DNA of 64,000 bases from Apostichopus japonicus (taxonomy: Eukaryota > Echinodermata > Holothuroidea > Aspidochirotida > Stichopodidae), in assembly GCF_037975245.1 (NCBI RefSeq), contig NC_092569.1, forward strand, positions 36,252,168 to 36,316,167, in the 5' to 3' direction. Position 1 is the stretch's first letter. Each line of letters opens with the position of its first letter. Below, piece by piece: positions 59,830 to 64,000 of the stretch. Made by a program: the position numbers and the translations under genes. Below the pieces are notes generated by a model, which was not told the DNA's origin, did no database searches, and saw only the letters and a program-made list of their open reading frames with translations.

Positions 59830-62204
59830 TCACATACTATGACTAAGGCAAAGCTGATGAGGATATTCAGGTGGTTCAAGTTGATTGCTTGACAAAATTG
59901 TTGAAAATCTTCTAATTCAAACCCACACATCCCTGCATAGCAAAGTGTATGGCGAAGACTATAACTTTCTCGAATTGTGTGATATTTTGTGAATACATCT
60001 GGCAACAGCGCAGATAATGGGCAATTAAGCTGAAAACTTTGATTTCTTTATACTATGTAAATCGTTTAGCCAAGGAGGGAATAATATTTCGTCGAAAACA
60101 TTTCTTTTTAAATATTGAGAACAAATGGCAGCGTTGAGAAAACATTCGAAATGATTCATATTTCAATGATATCACAACGAACAGCTTATTTAAGGAAAAT
60201 GACGCTTTTCAGAGAAGAATTATCTCAAATCGGATCACGAACATCTACTGTGATCCACTTACTGAAGTAATGGAAAGTTTATCCAGTCATAATGTGTTAC
60301 AATCAATCTACTTTTTTCTCGAGTTAGGGGAATGATATTGAGATAAGGTTCTCGGTGTGCAACTAGCAAAGTGTAGATTCTTCCTTTGTAGGATAAGCGT
60401 TACATCGTCTGCCACCAAAGCAATGCTGTATCTTAGCAACCACAACAAATTAAAACCATAAAAAAGAAAAGAAAAAGGGAAAGATAATCCAGTGAATGAT
60501 TTAGATATCGTGTCATAACTGCTATTCATTGCTTTCAAGTTCATTGCTTAATAAATCTTTCCTCATTCATTAACATCATGTACACTTATGTGAGATATGA
60601 ACGTCAACTAACATTACATATCGTGCAAATAAACAAGATGTCGAAGAAAACTTGAAGAATGCAATGAGGATGCATTTTGTTTACTCAAGGCATTTTCGAA
60701 AACCTGTGATAGTTTTAGACGTCGCTAAATACAAAGTTCCTCGTCACGTTCGTAATTATTTATGGTATAAACTATTTAAACAGGTAACGCCTTACCACAT
60801 CTCTCTCAATCACTCTCAATGTAAAGTGATGAAGAAATTAAGCCATTATAAAGACAGGTCAGATAAACCATGCTGCCAGGAGGACGTATTATTACATCCA
60901 ATGCCAAGTCAATACTTGGTACAAGTTCCGTTCTATGACATTGAGATATATTGTAAATGATTGTAATACGTAGTTTTATATCATATATGAAATAACTTAA
61001 TGGGTTGAGCTATGAAGTAATTTTCGATTACGGACACGTCTGCAAGAACAATTTTAAATTACTATATGAGACCGAAAGGACAGCTACGTTTTATAATTAT
61101 TCGCTCTTATCTTCGTATAAACAAGAATTTATCCCATTTTGTTATTAAAACCACTTTTATTATTCAAAAGGGCTCCGTTGTTGCAATATTAATATCAAAT
61201 TAATAAACTTGTAATTAATTGTTGTTGTAAAATGAGCACAAGAAAAGTGATTTCAATTTCCCTTTTGTTGAAGATTATTTAAATACTGGAAAAAGTTGGA
61301 GAATGTTCAGGTAATCTTATGATTTGTGATTAGAAGTAAAGTTTTTACCACAATTTAATATGTAATGGCAATAATATTGAAGAGTAACATTTAGTAAGAA
61401 AGAAACTGTTACCTGTCCAGGTTAGATTTTTCTATAACTTAAATTTTTGAGAAATGACACTTTAAACACGGAGGCACATGAATTAAAGTTTCTGGCTACC
61501 TAGACTAATACACATACCATCAGGCCAGTTCCTCGGATGCAACACAAATCTCAGTAGACAAACATACGGCTTTTAGACCGTCAAATGATGTTAACAATGT
61601 ATTACAAATTTGACAAGGACAAATTGTATTCATGTTATCCAAAGATGTGCTTTATAAGAAGTTAATATAAAATATCTTTGGTTAGGATATTAATAATGGT
61701 AAACTAATGGACCATTTAGGCATGTAATAAGGAGCTGACATTTTCACCAATTAAACATTTTTATCTGAATATCCTGAAAACCAGAATATACACAGAAACG
61801 TTCCTAGCTATCAATTTCTCTGTTCTCTTGGCCTATCACATATTGTGCCTTAAGCTATTCTTAAATAAATATATCTATCATTTATCTCTCAATATTATGT
61901 AAAGCAGAACACCAACAGAGTCATTATCAATGTTATTTTCTGTACACGTACACTGGGCACAAATAGATGTAATCAAAAGCTTCTTGGCATTGTTGCAGTT
62001 CAATGTATGTTCACAAAAGATAATTTTAAGACATCCACATAAAGTATAACTCCAGTTAAACTCTTGAGCAGAGCAGTTTTACTGTTCGGACAAAGTACAC
62101 AGAAAGAATGATAGGGTTAACTATGGGTTTACTATAGTCTCTAACTACAATGTAACAAGTAGCTTACTATTCCCACATCACAACAGATACACCTGTATAC
62201 CAAC
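59830..62204. other. 3' flank of A6
   Basis: This non-coding block is almost identical to 32330-34712 after A4. It contains no supported gene. Confidence 0.6.
60550..60555 (+). terminator. putative polyadenylation signal of A6
   Basis: AATAAA lies 721 bases after the stop, in the context shared by all A copies. Confidence 0.3.
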
Positions 62205-62460
62205 ACTGGGGGTTGGGGATGGGCAGGGTTATAACTGGGGTGGGGGATGGGCAGAGTTATAACTGGGGTGGGGGATGGGCAGGGATATAACTGGGGTGGG
62301 GCATGGGCAGGGATATAACTGGGGTGGGGTGGGCAGGGTTATAACTGGGGTGGGGATTGGCAGGGTTATGACTGGAGTGGGGATTGGCATGGTTATGACT
62401 GGGGTGGGGATGGGCAGCATAATAACTGGGGTGGGGGATGGGCAGGGTTATAACTGGGGT
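62205..62460. repeat. 28-bp minisatellite, nine copies (A6 block)
   Basis: This array has the same order of variant units as 34713-34972, including the two GATTGGCA units at positions six and seven. Confidence 0.88.
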
Positions 62461-62987
62461 GCGGTATGAGAGAACCAGGGTCCGATTGGAAGGTTACGGT
62501 TCTGTGTGTTACAATCTTTGCCATTTTCCGAGAGATAGAAATACTGATTTAGGAATGCACCATATCAACAAATAAATACGTCTTAGAACATTCAAGGAAT
62601 TAAAAAAAACATCTTTGTGATGTAGACTTAATGGATGAGTATGTTTGTTTACATCCATGATTGATTCCCTATTTGTCCCTTTGTTGACCCCTTCCTTCCC
62701 CCATTCTCACACCTCTGAACCTCTTCCACAGCACATGCTTCTGAAAGATTAAATTATTGGATATATCACACCGAATAATGCAAACCACTAACAATAACTG
62801 AAAAATTAACTACCAGCTGCATATCTTTGTTTTCAGCCACTATGACAGATGGACCGCCCACAACCAAGGTCAAAACACAGGATAACAAAACCCTAAATGA
62901 TGCTTAGTACTCCGCAGATAATCCATCTTAGATTAAACTGATCATTTACAGGGTTAATGAAGTAGTAATTATTTAAATCATTTAAAT
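62461..62987. other. A-downstream block after the minisatellite
   Basis: This matches about 8425-8960 and 25050-25590. In the A4 block this part is replaced by the 7-bp minisatellite insert. No gene is present. Confidence 0.55.
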
Positions 62988-63929
62988 CAGCGGCGTAACG
63001 TCTATGGGCTCGGACGGGGCAAACCCAGGGGCCCCGACCAAACGGGGCCCCCGCTGCACTGATGTTCAGAACTTAGAAGAGGGGTACCCTTTTTTTTCTT
63101 TTCTTTTTTGATGCGGCACGTTTTCGTTGGAAAAGAAACTATAAACGAGACAATGGACATATTTTTCTGTGCGTGAATACGTTCGTCATAAATCATATGC
63201 CCCTGCAACTGCAAATGTCGTGTCCGCCTTTCCGCACGACTGACTCAAGAGCCTGAGGTACACACTGGAACTTGATAGGCTAAGCTGGTACATATTATAA
63301 CGAAATATCGCCTCTATAATTTCAATGAATTCGCTCTCGGTCAGGGTTGCCACATGACATTGGCCGAAATCTAGGCCAAATGACACAAATTTGGCATATT
63401 TTGAACTACTTTGGCTGATGCTTTCCTCAGCTATCGGTCAAATCGCCGATGCCTAATATTTGTGTGTAGATTTGTATGTTTCCGTATCATACAGTGAATC
63501 GAATTTGTCATATATTTCACCGTTTTGCTTATATTTTGCCACGGGTGGAAATATACATGTTTATGTTAGTTGGACATTAATCATTTGGTCTTATTGTCCT
63601 TTCATCTCTTAATGTATTCTAGCTTTGCAACATATTTACAGTATGACAGACAAGGCGGACCAATATGTGTCTATGAACGCAGATTTTCCCCAAAATCTCA
63701 GTCGATAAAATCACCACGTGTGTTCCATATACGGCTTACATTGCACCAGAGAGCTTGTAGAACCCCAGAGCTTCCAGGGCCCTAAGGTGGTCCCTGGACC
63801 CACGCCTTTGGGACTTCGCGCTCCGCGCTCGTGATGTTCCGCAGCGCACATCTGTTGATTCTCCGCAGCAGCCAGGGGGTCCTTCCTTCCCTGGACCCAG
63901 GGGCCCCCAGACTCATCGTTACGCCGCTG
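62988..63929. mobile_element. non-autonomous hAT-like element, 942 bp
   Basis: Perfect 13-bp inverted ends CAGCGGCGTAACG and CGTTACGCCGCTG are flanked by 8-bp duplications ATTTAAAT (62980-62987 and 63930-63937). The A3 block at about 25577 lacks the insert. No transposase frame is seen. It is a different family from the CAGTGGCG elements. Confidence 0.88.
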
Positions 63930-63937
63930 ATTTAAAT

Positions 63938-64000
63938 CATCAGTAAATCTATACTTGCATAAGCCAATACGTAACTTGAAATACTGAAACTCTGTTGAAA
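63938..64000. other. A-downstream block at the window edge
   Basis: This matches about 8950-9015. If the pattern holds, a further B or A copy may follow beyond the window. Confidence 0.4.

Overview
The window is eukaryotic and probably comes from a marine invertebrate, possibly an echinoderm; that placement is a weak inference. The genes are split by GT-AG introns, intergenic DNA is AT-rich, and CR1-like, Gypsy and hAT-like elements and minisatellites are common. There is no prokaryotic operon, rRNA, CRISPR array or recognisable tRNA.

The backbone is a plus-strand tandem array of six copies of one two-exon gene family. Each intact copy encodes two MYND zinc fingers followed by a DUF4470-type domain. 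The second finger is split by a phase-0 intron. There are two subfamilies. Type A (start MDVKEG) lies at 2642-4779 (A1), 20478-22710 (A3), 29288-32329 (A4) and 57689-59829 (A6). Type B (start MDVKKG) lies at 11664-13319 (B2) and 49795-52248 (B5). A1, A3 and A4 are open and encode 614 residues each. B5 is open, but its C-terminus is supplied by an inserted solo LTR. B2 has lost exon 1 and carries a nonsense codon. A6 has a nonsense codon and two frameshifts.

Flanks are duplicated with the genes, so the locus is made of alternating A and B segments (A1-B2-A3-A4-B5-A6). Shared insertions give a duplication history. A1 and A3 share a truncated CR1-like insertion beside the TATA-like box; A4 and A6 keep the empty site. 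A4 and A6 share a nine-copy 28-bp minisatellite that has about two copies after A1 and A3. The A3-A4 interval lacks a B gene.

Mobile DNA dates and remodels the copies. Several hAT-like elements have 8-bp target duplications, often with the matching empty site in a paralogous segment. Between A4 and B5 lies a nested cluster: an outer hAT-like element (41233-49461) contains a second hAT-like element and a Gypsy element with identical 172-bp LTRs but broken reading frames. The A4-B5 interval also holds a 7-bp minisatellite abutting an orphan laminin-alpha N-terminal exon fragment.

The function of the family is unknown. The DUF4470 part has the layout of a Rossmann methyltransferase-like fold, which is an inference. 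Copy turnover, patchwork identity and two clustered variable segments suggest a fast-evolving multigene locus.
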